DNA of 64,000 nt from Sorghum bicolor (Eukaryota; Streptophyta; Magnoliopsida; Poales; Poaceae): positions 42,826,396-42,890,395 of the forward strand of contig NC_012876.2 of the NCBI RefSeq assembly GCF_000003195.3. The letters are read 5' to 3'. A program made the translations under genes and the position numbers. Below the pieces are notes generated by a model. That model saw nothing but the letters and a program-made list of their open reading frames with translations, did not search any database and was not told the DNA's origin. This document shows, in pieces, positions 10,729-21,756 of the stretch. How positions within the stretch are numbered: position 1 is the first letter of the stretch; each line of letters opens with the position of its first letter.

Positions 10729-13700
10729 CTACTGCTCGGGCTGATCACCCGCTCGGCCTTGCTGCTCAGACGAAGGGGTCGTGGCCACCGGCGCCTGGCT
10801 GGTCGTGACCGTAGGCGTCGACCGCCCATCTCCGGCAATGGACGCTCCCGACAACTCCCTGGCCGACCTGTCTGATCCCGGCTGGTCAGGGGGAGTGGCG
10901 GTCCCGCAAAGGTTGATGTCGCCGATCACTGTCGATGACAAGTCAAGCAGGCCAGCACGAAGGTCGTCTGCCTCCTGCGGACCAACCTCCTTGGGGGTAC
11001 CCTCTCTCCAGCCTGGACAGGTCGACCAGAGGATAGTGGGCGCGCACCATGCTGAGGACGTGCGCACTGGCGAATTCCCCGGCGTCCTTCACGAACTGCT
11101 GGAGCCAGTCCCACGCCCGCTGCGCCTTCTCGACTGGCGTCAGTCTTGGTGCGCGAGGCTGGTCTTCAGGGAGCTCGGGGCTGATCAAGTCCAGAACCGG
11201 GGCCACTCCATTCCAAAGCTTGATGCAGTTGGTCTTCCAGGAGTCCCGGTCCTTGATCAGCTCGTCTAAATGCTTCTTGGTGTTCACCTTGAGCACTACA
11301 AACCAAGCAGGCGGTCAGTTTGCAAATAAGAAAAGACGCGTTGAGCAATCAAACAAAAAAGGAGTAGCAAGGTCATTACCAGACAACTCCCGACTCCTAT
11401 GGCTCAGCTCCTCGCCAGCTCGGCGCCCGGTCTCCAGCACCTCGGCAAGCTCCTGGCCGAGCTGCTCCTTCTCTTGCCGGAAGCGTGCAACCTCCTCCTC
11501 CAAGTCTGTAGGAACAATCCCTGGTCAACAAAACTGACTACACGGCTACATACAGCTGCTCGGACACGCGACTGACCTCTCCTCTGCCGATCCTGGTCGG
11601 CCAACCGCCGATTGAGGTCAAGAAGGCGCCCTTCCTAAGCACTCATCTCGGCCGCCTTCTCCCCAGCTTCAGACCGAAGCCGATCCACCTCCGCGGACAG
11701 GGCCTTGTTCTCGGCCACAATGCCCTCATTTTGGTCGAAGCACCATTTCCGGCACTTCGCCGTTTTCATTGCGCCCTGCAAAGAAGAACACATGTCGAAC
11801 CTAGGAACATAGCGCATAAGCGTCGAGCAGCACAAAGGACCACTTACCTTAACCTCATCCACGAGAAGTTTTGCCGCGCGCTCCACCCTCACGGCCTCCT
11901 CCGTCTCCGCAAGCTCCTCATGTCCGATGAAGTGGTCCCCGCGTTGACGCCACATGTAGTCGTGCTGGCGGCCATCACGGGGATGACCTTGGATCTCCTC
12001 CATGTCATTGTCAGAGGCCGTTCGGGTCTCCTCGTTCGCCGCACTACCACCGGCTGTGGTCGCAGGCATCACTGGCCCCTGGTCCAGGCCAGGGGAGCCT
12101 ACGGGCGACGAGGCCCCTGCTCGGGGTGGTGTTGGGACTCCCCTTTCTTCGGCTGGTGGTGGAGTCGGGGCTCTGCTCTCCTCCTCCACAACATTATGCG
12201 GGGGAGGTGTCCACGCAGCCTCCTCGTTCCTCGTCGGGGTGGTCGCCGTGGCACTTGCCGGGCCGGATGCTCCTCGGTGCTCGTAGCAGCGGTTGTCGCC
12301 GCAGGCCGCTCCGTGGTCTGTGGCGCGGCGTCCCCAACGGCAGCTACAGGCTCGGCCGCCCTCTGGCCAGCAACGTGGTCAGGGTCGACGTCCGATGCCA
12401 CGCTAAACAACAAGACGACATTTAAACAATGTCAGAAACAGCAACAAAACGCAGAATATCGCAGTACGAAAGTAAGATTGAAAACTTACAGGTCAGAGCG
12501 CCTATGTGTCGCGGTGAACCTCCTCCTGGTCCTACCGGTCGGTGCCTGCGCCCCCGTCTCTACGACGCGCGTCGGCCCGGCGTGCGGTGCTGTCGGGTCG
12601 CTGGTCACCCGACCAGTGGTGGCCGGCGCAACGTCCGGACGACCGCGCGGCCTCCGGACCAAAGAAGGCGCGGCCTCCTCCTCCTCCTCGTCGTCGTCGG
12701 TGATCCGGACGATCTGACGGCGCTTCGGCGCCTGGCTGCTCTCTGCCGGCAGCGCTTCTGTAGGGGAGGGGTCTGCTGCCAGTGGCCTTTTCCCACCACT
12801 CTGTCTTCGGTGGGCGGGGCGGGATCGTTCTGCTCCTCTTCGCTGCTGGTGTATCGAGCACACCGAGCAGCGTCGTCTTCCGGTGGTTCTACCCCCGCAG
12901 GATTCTCCAGGCCAGGTGCCAGCGATATGTACACTGCGCACCGGTCAACGTCTCCAATCTACAACACAATCAAAGATAAGTCAACAACTGGAAGAACAAG
13001 AACTAAGGAGGTAACATCAGTCAGTAACATTACCTTAGGAGCTGGTCGCCCCAGCTTGAAGGCCTACACCCGATCACTGCTTCGAACGAAGCTGTTGTCT
13101 GCAAAGTTGAACAGCTCGTTCAACAGCTGTTGCACTCCTACCTTCTCTAGAACTTCAGGACTCATTCTGGTCGGGTCCTGGCTCCCCGCGTATTTGTACG
13201 CCGAATGTACCCTCTTCTGGTAGGGCATCACCCGACGACAGATGAAGTTGCCGACCACTCCTAGCCCGTCTAAACGCGACCAGTCGATCAGCTTCATCAG
13301 GTCTTCTACATGACCGGCGAACTCTGGGCGATCTGTCCAACTGACCCTCTTCTCAGGAATGTACCCCACGTCGCAGAACATGGAGCTGCCCGGCTCTTCC
13401 CTGACGTAGAACCACTTCTTGTACCATTCGGTGAGAGAAGTGTTCCACGGGCATTTGAGATACCGGTTCTTCATCCCGTCACGAAGATTGAGGTATACTC
13501 CACCTGCAATCTTGGAGCCTCCAACCGCTCCCTTCTTCCTCAAACAGAAAAGGTAGCAGAAAAGATCGAAGTGCGGCTCTATCCCAACATAGGCCTCGCA
13601 CAGATGGATGAAAGTGGAAATAAGAAGAATCGAGTTCGGGTGCAGATTGCAGATTCGGATCTCATAGTAAAGAAGAAGCCCCTGGAGAAAAGGATGGACA

Positions 13701-13921
13701 GGAACCCCAAAACCCCTCTTGAAAAAATCTTCGAAAACCACGATCTCATCGGCACGGGGGTCGGGGTAGCTCTCCCCCTCTGGCGCCCTCTAGCCGCTGA
13801 GCTCTTGGCTGTGCAGTAGCCCCATGCCGACGAGGTCGTTGAGGGACCTCACGCTGCTACGAGACTTCTTCCACTCCTTAGCCATCAGCTCGGCCCTCTT
13901 CTTGGAGTCGCTCTTCGCCAT
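10729..13921 (-). pseudogene. Tat1 antisense six-exon gene, decayed
   Basis: Same gene as the intact plus-strand gene of Tat2, here on the strand opposite to pol. Exons by alignment and splice signals: 13033-13921, 12490-12958, 11848-12402, 11577-11775, 11380-11505 and 10729-11295. All five introns (71-87 bp) start GT and end AG. Exons 4 and 5 have exactly the same lengths (199 and 126 bp) as in Tat2. Recognisable parts are the GVPVHPFLQGLLLYYE core of the Transposase_28-like domain, RRPRGRP (AT-hook) and the coiled coil. A TGG-to-TAG change near 13790 and another stop near 13062 (CAA in Tat2, TAG here), plus indels in exons 1 and 6, disable it. Confidence 0.85.
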
Positions 13922-14031
13922 TGACGCTGCAGGGATGACTGCGAGTTGGGAGGGCTGATGGTGATTGCAGAAGGCAAGAATGGAAAGCTTGGAGGCAATG
14001 GCAGGGTAAGCAATATGAGGGCAATGTCAAG

Positions 14032-14039
14032 CTTTTATA
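14032..14039 (-). promoter_or_regulatory. Candidate TATA box of the Tat1 antisense gene
   Basis: TATAAAAG on the minus strand, about 110 bp upstream of the ATG at 13921, in a block conserved with Tat2 (there degraded to CTGATAAGAG). The position suits a core promoter, but there is no transcript evidence here. Confidence 0.5.
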
Positions 14040-14040
14040 A

Positions 14041-14329
14041 GCAACAACTCCACCCCTCCCACTTCCCGCATTCTTGGGAAGTGGGCGGGCCCAACGGCGG
14101 ACGCGGCGTTTCGGTTTTCAACAATTATCGATAGTTAATACGGCGGCCTTTTTGTATAATTGATGGTTTCCTTTTCTTGAACCGCGCAAAGAGCAACGAC
14201 AGAGTTACCAGGCGCACCTTTTCACGCAACCATCTGACAATGCATCAGGAGGCCTTGTCACATCACTCATTTATGTGATAAGATGCTTTTTTCAAAATAA
14301 CAGACAAAAATTGGTGGAGGATCAACGTT
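14041..14329. other. Tat1 upstream region of antisense gene
   Basis: Non-coding spacer between the antisense promoter block and the tandem array. Segments such as CCACTTCCC..GGGAAGTGGG form an inverted repeat at 14058-14085, also present in Tat2 (38778-38805). No ORF is supported. Confidence 0.5.
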
Positions 14330-14690
14330 CCTGGGGACTGTACCGACCACCGAGCACTATATGCTCGGGGACTGGTCGACCAATCTGCCAGTTTGGAGAT
14401 CTGGAGACTGTACCGACCACCGAGCACTGTATGCTCGGGGACTGGTCGACCAGTCTGCCAGTTCAGAGATCTGGGGACTGTACTGACCACCGAGCATTGT
14501 ATGCTCGGAGACTGGTCGACCAGTCTGCCAGTTTGGAGATCTGGGGACTGTACCGACTACCGAGCACTGTATGCTCGGGGACTGGTCGACCAGTGTGCTA
14601 GTTTGGAAGAACTAGGGACTGTACCAAACACCAAAGCGTTATCTGCTTGGGGACTGGTTGATAAGTCAATCCGATGGCAAACGAGCATGT
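14330..14690 (+). repeat. 70-bp tandem array in the Tat1 3' non-coding region
   Basis: Repeat starts (TACCGACCAC and variants) fall at 14341, 14411, 14481, 14551 and about 14622, giving a 70-bp period. Each monomer has a hairpin CCGAGCA..TGCTCGG followed directly by GGGACTGGTCGACC. The junction CTCGGGGACT is the same as in the true polypurine tract at 15170-15183. Such arrays are known in Tat/Ogre 3' regions. Confidence 0.85.
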
Positions 14691-15169
14691 GATTCTCGGG
14701 GACTGGATAATTTTAATTTTTTAGACCTTGCTATACGGCTCATACTTCGCCTTCCAGCAAGCTCAGAGACTACATCGGTACGATGCATCTGGCGATGCAT
14801 CTCAGTTTTAGAATTTCTCTCAGGACTTTTCTTCTGACCCTGGCACCACGTGCCTACGACACCTACTACCAGGCTCGGGGACTAAGTCGGCACACTTCAC
14901 CTTGCGGTGAACTTGCTTGCTTTTTTGCTAGAGCATACTTTTTGGAAAAGTACGTTGGGCACACTTCATCAAGAAAAGAAATATTTTTTCTTAAGAGCAC
15001 TATGCATTCTTCGAACAACCAGCTTTTTCGATGCTAATGTTGGTCAACTATCTTTTGAGTTGGTCAAAATACCATTGCAATTGTTTAGGCGACTTTCCTG
15101 CTTATTGAAGACGTCAAGTTTCACTGGTCGAAGAAGCTCAAGACGGCGTGTTACTTCACAATACATGGT
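14691..15169 (+). other. Tat1 3' non-coding region after the array
   Basis: About 480 bp with no supported gene. It contains another PPT-like CTCGGGGACTAAG near 14875. It is homologous in reverse to 37508-38050 of Tat2. Confidence 0.5.
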
Positions 15170-15183
15170 GCTCGGGGACTAGC
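15170..15183 (+). other. Tat1 polypurine tract
   Basis: GCTCGGGGACTAGC directly before the 3' LTR start TGTGGGGGTATAAACC at 15184. The same sequence precedes the 3' LTR of Tat2 (37494-37507, minus strand). Confidence 0.75.
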
Positions 15184-15643
15184 TGTGGGGGTATAAACCC
15201 CTATACCCTTACGGCTAGACTTGGGCCAGGAGGCTTGGCCCATTACGAGACAAGTTCGAGGCTTGATTCGACCGCTCGGAGTTTTGCGCAAGGAAACAAG
15301 ATGTGGAGATCAAGCAGGATTTTAGTCGGTTAGAATAGGAATTGATATCGAACTATCTATGGCAATTGTAACCGACTAGGATTAATTTCCAGATCTGTAA
15401 CCCTGCCCTCCAGACTATATAAGAAGGGGCAAGGGACCCCCCCTAGGACACATTATCTCTTGACACAATCCAGTACAATCAGACGCAGGACGTAGGTATT
15501 ACGCCCACACGGCGGCCGAACCTGGATAAAAAGCTTGTCCGTGTCTTGCGTCACCATCGAGTTTGTAGCTTGCGCACCGTCTACCGATAAACTACTACCG
15601 TGGGTATACCCCAAGGTAGACTGCCGACCAGCTTTCGTCGACA
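15184..15643 (+). repeat. Tat1 3' LTR
   Basis: 460 bp, TGTGGGGG to GTCGACA, homologous to the 462-bp Tat2 LTRs. TATATAA lies at 15416-15422. T-element LTR resumes at 15644 with AAGAGGGAGG. Confidence 0.9.
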
Positions 15644-16559
15644 AAGAGGGAGGCAAGGCGAACTTGCTAGAACACTTGGCGCGGCTGTGGAAGGTCCTGC
15701 GCGGCACGCGCCATGGCCGGCGGCCATGGAGCTCACTGGAGCTCCGCGGACAGTACGGAGGACTGCGCCGTTTCGTGAGAAAAATAGACAGGGAGGAAGC
15801 AGGAGAGGAGGGGAGCTCACCAGCGTGAAAAATGGAGGCAGAGAAGGCTCGAATCGGTGGGATGGCACGCGACGGTCGCGGTGGTCACCAACAGCGGTTT
15901 TTCTTACTGTCCTGGCGCTCGGTTGCGGCTGCGAGTGCGGGAATGAGGAGGAGGAGAGAGGAGCGGGGTCGGCAACAACTGTAAGTCACGAGAGACCGAG
16001 AGACGTGGGCGTGGGCGCGGCATCGTGGGAGCGGGCGTCGGTTCCAGCTTCCTGTGCGCGAGAACAGGAGGGAACGGTTGGGGGAGGAGGATAGAGCTGA
16101 CAAGTGGGCCCAACTCGTCAGTGGAAGAGAGAGAGGGAGTTAGGGTGCTGGCGGGCTGCTGGAATTGGGCCAAGCAGGGTTGGGGGAGGAGGATAGAGCT
16201 GACAAGTGGGTCCAACTCGTCAGTGGAAGAGAGAGGGAGTTAGGGTGCTGGCGGGCTGCTGGAATTGGGCCAAGCAGGCCGAAAATGAGGGGGAAGGGAG
16301 AGAGATGGATTTCCCCTTTTTTATATTTTTTCCAACTTGTTTTCAAAAGCATTTACAAATTTGAATTTTGAACAAAATTTTCTTTTGCATAAATTCACAC
16401 ATCACAAAATTTAAGTGCTGCAGCATGAATGCATCCTAATTTCCTATTAAATTTTAATTTCCCAAAGTTTATTTATTTTCCAATATTTTTATGCTCACAA
16501 AATTATTTAATAAAGTCAAATTCATCTATTTTTAAAAGAGCCAAATTTTGGGTGTTACA
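15644..16559 (-). repeat. Element T 3' LTR, part 2
   Basis: Aligns with about 25082-25889 of the 5' LTR and ends GGGTGTTACA. It contains a 102-bp tandem duplication (16078-16281) absent from the other LTR. ORFs over this GC-rich part have no coding signature. Confidence 0.9.
16078..16281. repeat. 102-bp tandem duplication in the T 3' LTR
   Basis: TTGGGGGAGGAGGATAGAGC occurs at 16078 and again at 16180, followed by near-identical sequence through CCAAGCAGG. The matching place in the 5' LTR (about 25516-25605) has a single copy. It arose after T inserted. Confidence 0.85.
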
Positions 16560-16575
16560 ATTCTACCCCCCTTAA
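16560..16575 (-). other. Element T polypurine tract
   Basis: On the minus strand AAGGGGGGTAGAAT directly precedes the LTR start TGTAACACCC. It primes plus-strand DNA synthesis in LTR elements. Confidence 0.85.
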
Positions 16576-16606
16576 AAATAATCTCGTCCTCGAGATTGGG
16601 TGGTGC

Positions 16607-19522
16607 TTACTCAAACAGTTGTGGATACGACTTTCTCAAATCCTCTTCTCTTTCCCAGGTGGCTTCATCTTCGGTATAACGGTTCCACTGTACTTTACAC
16701 ATCTTTATGGTTCTGCTTCTTGTAACTCTGTCTGCAGTTTCCAAGATCTTTATCGGGTACTCTTCATATGTGAGATCTTCTTTAACGGTCAACTCTTCTA
16801 TAGGAATCTGCTCTTCGGGTACCCGTAAACACTTCTTCAACTGAGAAACATAGAATACATCATGTACACCTGACAAGCTCTCTGGAAGTTCTAACTGATA
16901 TGCTACTTCTCCATGTCTTGCAAGAATCCTGAAAGGTCCGACGTATCTCGGTGCTAGCTTACGCTTCACATTGAATCTCTTCACACTCCTCATTGGAGAT
17001 ACCTTTAGATATACAAAATCACCCTCTTTGAAGCTCAAATCCCTTCTTCGGATGTTGGCATAACTTTTCTGTCTGGACTGTGCCACTCTTAGATTGTCCC
17101 TAATCATCCTCACTTGTTCTTCAGCACTTCTTAGGACGTCTAGTCCAAACACCTGTGTCTCACCAGTTTGATTCCAGAATAAAGGTGTCCTACACTTGCG
17201 ACTATACAAAGCTTCAAATGGTGCCATCTTGAGACTCTTCTGGTAGCTGTTGTTATAGGAAAACTCAGCATACGGCAGACTTTTGTCCCAACTAGTGCCA
17301 TACTGCAGAGCACAAGCTCTCAGCTTGTCCTCCAAGATTTGATTAATTCTCTCTATCTATCCATCAGTCTGGGGATGATAAGCAGAACTGAAGTTCAGCT
17401 TAGTTCCCAAGGATCTATGTACTTTGTGCCAAAAGTGCGATGTAAACTGAGTTCCTCGATCGAACACGATCTTCTTTGGAACTCCGTGTAAGCACACAAT
17501 CCTTTCCATGTACAGCTCGGCTAACCTTGCCCCATTGTAGTTGGTTTTGACTAGTAAGAAATGTGCAACCTTAGTGAGTCGGTCTACTATTACCCAAATC
17601 GAGTCATACCCACGTTGAGTATGTGGCAACCCGGTAATAAAGTCCATACCGACTTCTTCCCATTTCCATTCGGGTATCTGCATTGGTTGCAACAGCCCTG
17701 CAGGTCGTTGGTGCTCAGCTTTCACCCTCTGACAGGTGTCACACAAAGCAACATGCTCTGCTACATCCCTTTTCAATCCATACCACCAATATCTCTCCTT
17801 TAGGTCCAAATACATCTTGGTACTCCCAGGGTGTATTGAATAAGCAGAGTCATGCGCCTCACGCAGAATTGTGTCTCGGATAGCCTTCACTTCAGGCACA
17901 CATATCCTTTTCCCAAACCATAGGGTACCATTCTCATTTATCCTGAAGCCTGGTGCCTTTCCAAGCACAACATTATCTGCTATCTCTTTTAATTTCTCAT
18001 CCTCCAACTGACTCTTACGTATCTCTTGCTCCAATGTTGGCTCTATCTCTAGACCCATGGTATGATTCACAAATCCTATGTTGAGGTGTTCTATTTCGGC
18101 TCGCAACTCAGCTGGAATAAATGTCAGCTGAAGTCTGTTGACATAGCTTTTCCTACTAAGTGCATCTGCAACTACATTTGCTTTCCCAGGGTGATAAAGC
18201 ACTTCTAGGTCATAATCCTTGATCAGCTCTAACCAACGACGTTGCCTCAGATTTAGGTCTGACTGGGTGAAGATATACTTTAGGCTCTTATGGTCTGTGT
18301 AAATATCACACTTATGACCAATCAAGTAATGCCTCCAAATTTTTAAAGCATGGACCACTGCGGCTAGCTCCAGATCATGAGTAGGGTAATTCAACTCATG
18401 TTTCCTCAACTTCCTAGATGCATAGGCCACTACTCTTCCTTCTTGCATGAGCACACAACCTAAACCTAAGCGAGAAGCATCACAATAGATGGAGAAGCTC
18501 TTGCTTAAGTCAGGTATGGTTAACACTGGAGCTGTGGTCAACCTCTTCTTTAACTCCTCAAAGTTAGCCTCGCATTTGTCTGACCAAACAAACTTAGCAC
18601 TCTTCTCTAATAAGGCCGTCATGGGCTTAGCAAGTTTAGAGAATCCTTCAATGAATCTCCTATAATATCCGGTCAATCCCAGAAAGCTACGGATTTCACT
18701 CACATTGGTCAGGGGTTTCCAATTCAACACATCTTGCACCTTGCTGGGGTCCACGGCTATCCCTCCATTAGAGACCACATGTCCCAGAAAGGAGACCTCC
18801 TTTAGCCAAAACTCACACTTGCTTCTTTTGGCATATAGCTTATGTTCTCTAAGCTTTTGTAAGACTAGCCTCAGATGCTCTGCATGTTCCTCTTTAGTTT
18901 TGGAAAAGATGAGTATGTCATCAATGAACACCACTACAAACTTATCCAAGAACTCCATGAACACCTTGTTCATGAGGTACATGAAATATGCGGGTGCATT
19001 GGTCAACCCAAAATACATAACTGTGTTCTCATACAGGCCATACCTAGTAGTAAAGGCTGTCTTAGGTACATCCGATGCATGGATTTTCAGTTGGTGATAA
19101 CCGGATCGAAGGTCTATTTTTGAGAACACACAAGCACCTTTTAACTGATCAAACAGGTCATCAATTCTAGGCAAAGGGTACTTGTTTTTTATGGTTACTT
19201 CATTTAGCAACCGGTAATCCACACACATTCTTCTGGTACCATCTTTCTTGTCGACAAAGATAACGGGTGCCCCCCAAGGTGATGAACTAGGACGAATAAA
19301 ACCCTTCTCTAACAACTCCTTAATTTGTTTCTTAAGTTCCTCTAGTTCATTCACTCCCATTCTATAAGGTCTTTTAGCTATAGGTGCAGTTCCAGGTAAA
19401 ATTTCAATAAGGAATTCGATGTCTCGGTCAGGTGGCATACTTGGCAATGCATCAGGAAACACATCAGGGAAGTCATCCACCACTTGGTTCTCCTCATTGA
19501 CCTCATCAATCAACTGGTTCAC
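16607..19522 (-). pseudogene. Element T pol: RT, RNase H, integrase, chromodomain
   Basis: One reading frame with a single TAG at 17357-17359, where related proteins have glutamine. In the 721-codon upstream part, RT has FIDD at about residues 199-202. RNase H acids are D348, E385, D410 and D453. The integrase zinc finger uses H557, H564, C594 and C597, and core aspartates are D627 and D688. The integrase glutamate lies two codons after the stop, so truncation removes the catalytic triad. The downstream part (to 16607) carries the C-terminal integrase region and a chromodomain (RSRTIKMCKVQW, EATWEREEDL). Chromodomains target insertion to modified histones in this lineage. Its frame is +1 relative to the upstream protease, with a frameshift near 19515. 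Confidence 0.9.
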
Positions 19523-19971
19523 GGTAGCAGTTGGGTGCTTGCACTGCCACTTCTACACAAATTATATCCCCTTTAGGTGATGTTACTACCACAGACTTCT
19601 CCTGGCATTGAATCACTGCCCGATGTTGCTTCATCCAATCCATCCCAAGGATAAGGTCAATACCAGAAGTTCTTAGCACAATGGGGTTTACTTTGAACTC
19701 TACCCCCCTTAGAGAAACACTAGTGGAGGGACTCCAATAGTTAGCAGGCATAGTACCCCCCAGTGAATTCACTAGCATTGAGTTTTTCATGGCACATAAA
19801 GCTATGCTATGTACTCTAACAAAAGCTTGCAAGATGAAAGAATGCGAAGCTCCGGAATCAAAAAGTACAGTAGCAGGGATGGAGTTGATACTGAACGTAC
19901 CTAGCATGACCTCGGGTGCCTCCTGAGCTGATTCAGTAGACACATGGTTCACCCTTCTAGTGTGGGGTGGT
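19506..19971 (-). pseudogene. Element T aspartic protease region
   Basis: 149-codon open stretch with the retropepsin motif VLFDSGASHSF near residues 29-39 and the ILGMDWM block typical of Ty3/gypsy proteases near residue 103. It is in frame with the downstream part of gag, separated by a TGA at about 19970. It should fuse to pol but loses the frame at about 19515. The protease would cleave the Gag-Pol polyprotein. Confidence 0.85.
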
Positions 19972-21067
19972 CAAGCACTGGGCCTCTGATTGTTATTCTG
20001 ATTCTGTGGAGCTGAGGGGTTCTGCTTCTTCGGGCACTGATGGGCATAGTGACCCACTTCACCACAACGGTAGCAAGCATTGGGGTTGTTTGCCATTGCT
20101 ATCTTCACTGGAGCATTGTTGGGCACACCTGGACGTGGTGCTTGGGGGTTAGCTTGCTGCTGAGGGCGTTGATTACCAAACTGCTGCTGGTACTGGGGAC
20201 GCTACTGGTTCTAGTTTTGGTTGCGCAGAGGGTGTTGGCCCTGATTCCACTGACTAGGGGGCCTCTGGTTCCTGGGAGGAAAGCCCTGCTGAGGAAACAC
20301 GCGCGGACGAGTGTTGCTGCTAGATGCCTGCCCCTGAATCTTCCTCTTCTTAGCATCCATCTCTTTGTGCTTATTGTTAATCACAATAGCGCGGTTCACA
20401 AGTTCCTGGAAGCTAGGGTAAACATTGGACATCAACTGCAGTTGCAGGCCATCATACAGTCCTTTCAGGAAACGACGTTGCTTGTCAGAATCCTTGGCTA
20501 CTTCACCTGGAGCGTAACGTGACAATTGAGCGAACTTGTCACGGTACTCAGTGACAATCATGGAACCTTGCTTGAGAGCACGAAACTCCTCTTGTTTGAG
20601 CTCGATGAGCCCCTCTGGAATGTGGTAAGACCGGAAAACTCTCGGTGAATTCCCTCCAAGTGACAGGTGGTGCGTTGTTTGGGCGTCCATATTGGTAGGA
20701 CTCCCACCACTCCTGTGCAGCCCCTTGCAGTTGTCCGGAGGCATACAACAACTTCTCCATCTCATTGCACTGAGCAATGTTCAGCTGCTTCTCCACAACT
20801 CTTAACCAATCATCAGCTTCTAAAGGGTCACTAGCATGTGTAAAAATAGGAGGACGTCCCTTCATGAACTCTCCCCTCTTATCGCGAACCTGGACTGGTG
20901 GTGGTACGACGGCGGGCTGGTGATCCAGGCGATCCATCATAGTTTGCATCAATTGAGCTTGCATAAGCATGAGCTGCTCCACTGTCACAGGCTGTGGTGG
21001 TGGCGGTGGATCCACCGGTGCGCCACGGCCACGTCCATGGCCACGGCCTCGACCTCGACCACGGCCT
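19972..21067 (-). pseudogene. Element T gag
   Basis: Gag of a Tekay chromovirus. It opens with an Arg-Gly-rich stretch (codons near 21060-21017) after an in-frame TGA, then MQAQLMQTMMDRL and the capsid core (WLRVVEKQLN, WWESYQY). The frame shifts near 20640 and continues through YRDKFAQLSRYAPGE and the Gln-rich tail. Two TAG codons (20211 and 20202) precede an intact CCHC zinc knuckle (CYRCGEVGHYAHQC, about 20034-20075). The stops are where glutamine CAG would be expected. No full-length product is likely. The segment just before gag ends in an AG that could be a splice acceptor for a transcript skipping orf0; that is inference. Confidence 0.85.
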
Positions 21068-21756
21068 CTTCCTCATCTGTTTCCAACAAAGGAATAAGCT
21101 TTTAGTGGTCTTTCCATAATTATAAACTGATTATAATATCAAATAAGCTTTGCTGAAATTTTTCTGGACAAGATGCAAAATCAGCAGTGCAGTATTTAAC
21201 TCATAACTCGAGTTTCTGAGATCCAACAGAGGCATGCCATACATGTTTGGAAAGCTTATGAAATTTGTTACAACTTTTGTTCAGACCACGTTTACAGGTT
21301 CGGACATTATCTTGATCAAAAACAGGGGTAAAGCGAATCTTTTCTGTGTTCTAGTCTGCGCAATAGTCCCAGATTGTAAGAAGGATATCTCCCAGACCCG
21401 AGCAGGTTTTGACATGGTTCCAGTTGCAAATGAGAGATACCGCAGTCTAGTTTCCTCCACAGAAATTTCAGAAGTTTTGGACGTGCCACTTCAGAGATAA
21501 AAGTTAAACATCACAGGCTGCTCCAGAAAAACAGCACAGCAACAGCAGAATATACCAACCCAACTAAGCATTCGATAATTAAACTTAAGATAACGGAAGT
21601 TTGTAGATAAATCCACAACCTTCCAGCAGTCATTATAAAGATTCAAATCATGCAAAGACATAAACAAATTCAACGGACACATCAATTGTTCACAAACACT
21701 CCAAACTCAACTGACACAACGGGACTACGAAATAAAACAACTATGGCATCCTAGGC
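21068..21756 (-). other. Element T spacer between orf0 and gag
   Basis: About 690 bp, AT-rich, no coding region supported on either strand. It may contain an intron or leader for gag expression. Confidence 0.5.

Larger units (their letters stand above)
2043..15643 (+). mobile_element. Tat1: Tat-lineage Ty3/gypsy element, decayed, 5' LTR truncated
   Basis: Plus-strand element of the same family as Tat2. Order: truncated 5' LTR, PBS, gag-PR, (Athila fragment), RT-RNaseH-aRNH-IN, antisense six-exon gene on the minus strand, 70-bp tandem array, PPT, 3' LTR. The 5' LTR lacks about 119 bp present at 15184-15302. By eye the two LTRs differ at roughly a dozen of 340 shared positions, so Tat1 is clearly older than Tat2. 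Coding regions have many nonsense codons and frameshifts. It lies in the 3' LTR of element T. Confidence 0.9.

Noticed and set aside
10781..12717. Long plus-strand ORFs (162, 162 and 328 codons) opposite the antisense gene
   Set aside because: They are shadows of the GC-rich minus-strand exons; the minus-strand frames match Tat2 and have splice signals.
14330..14690. Regular direct repeats resembling a CRISPR array
   Set aside because: The 70-bp units are tandem copies with no unique spacers, lie in the 3' region of a plant retrotransposon and recur in Tat2.
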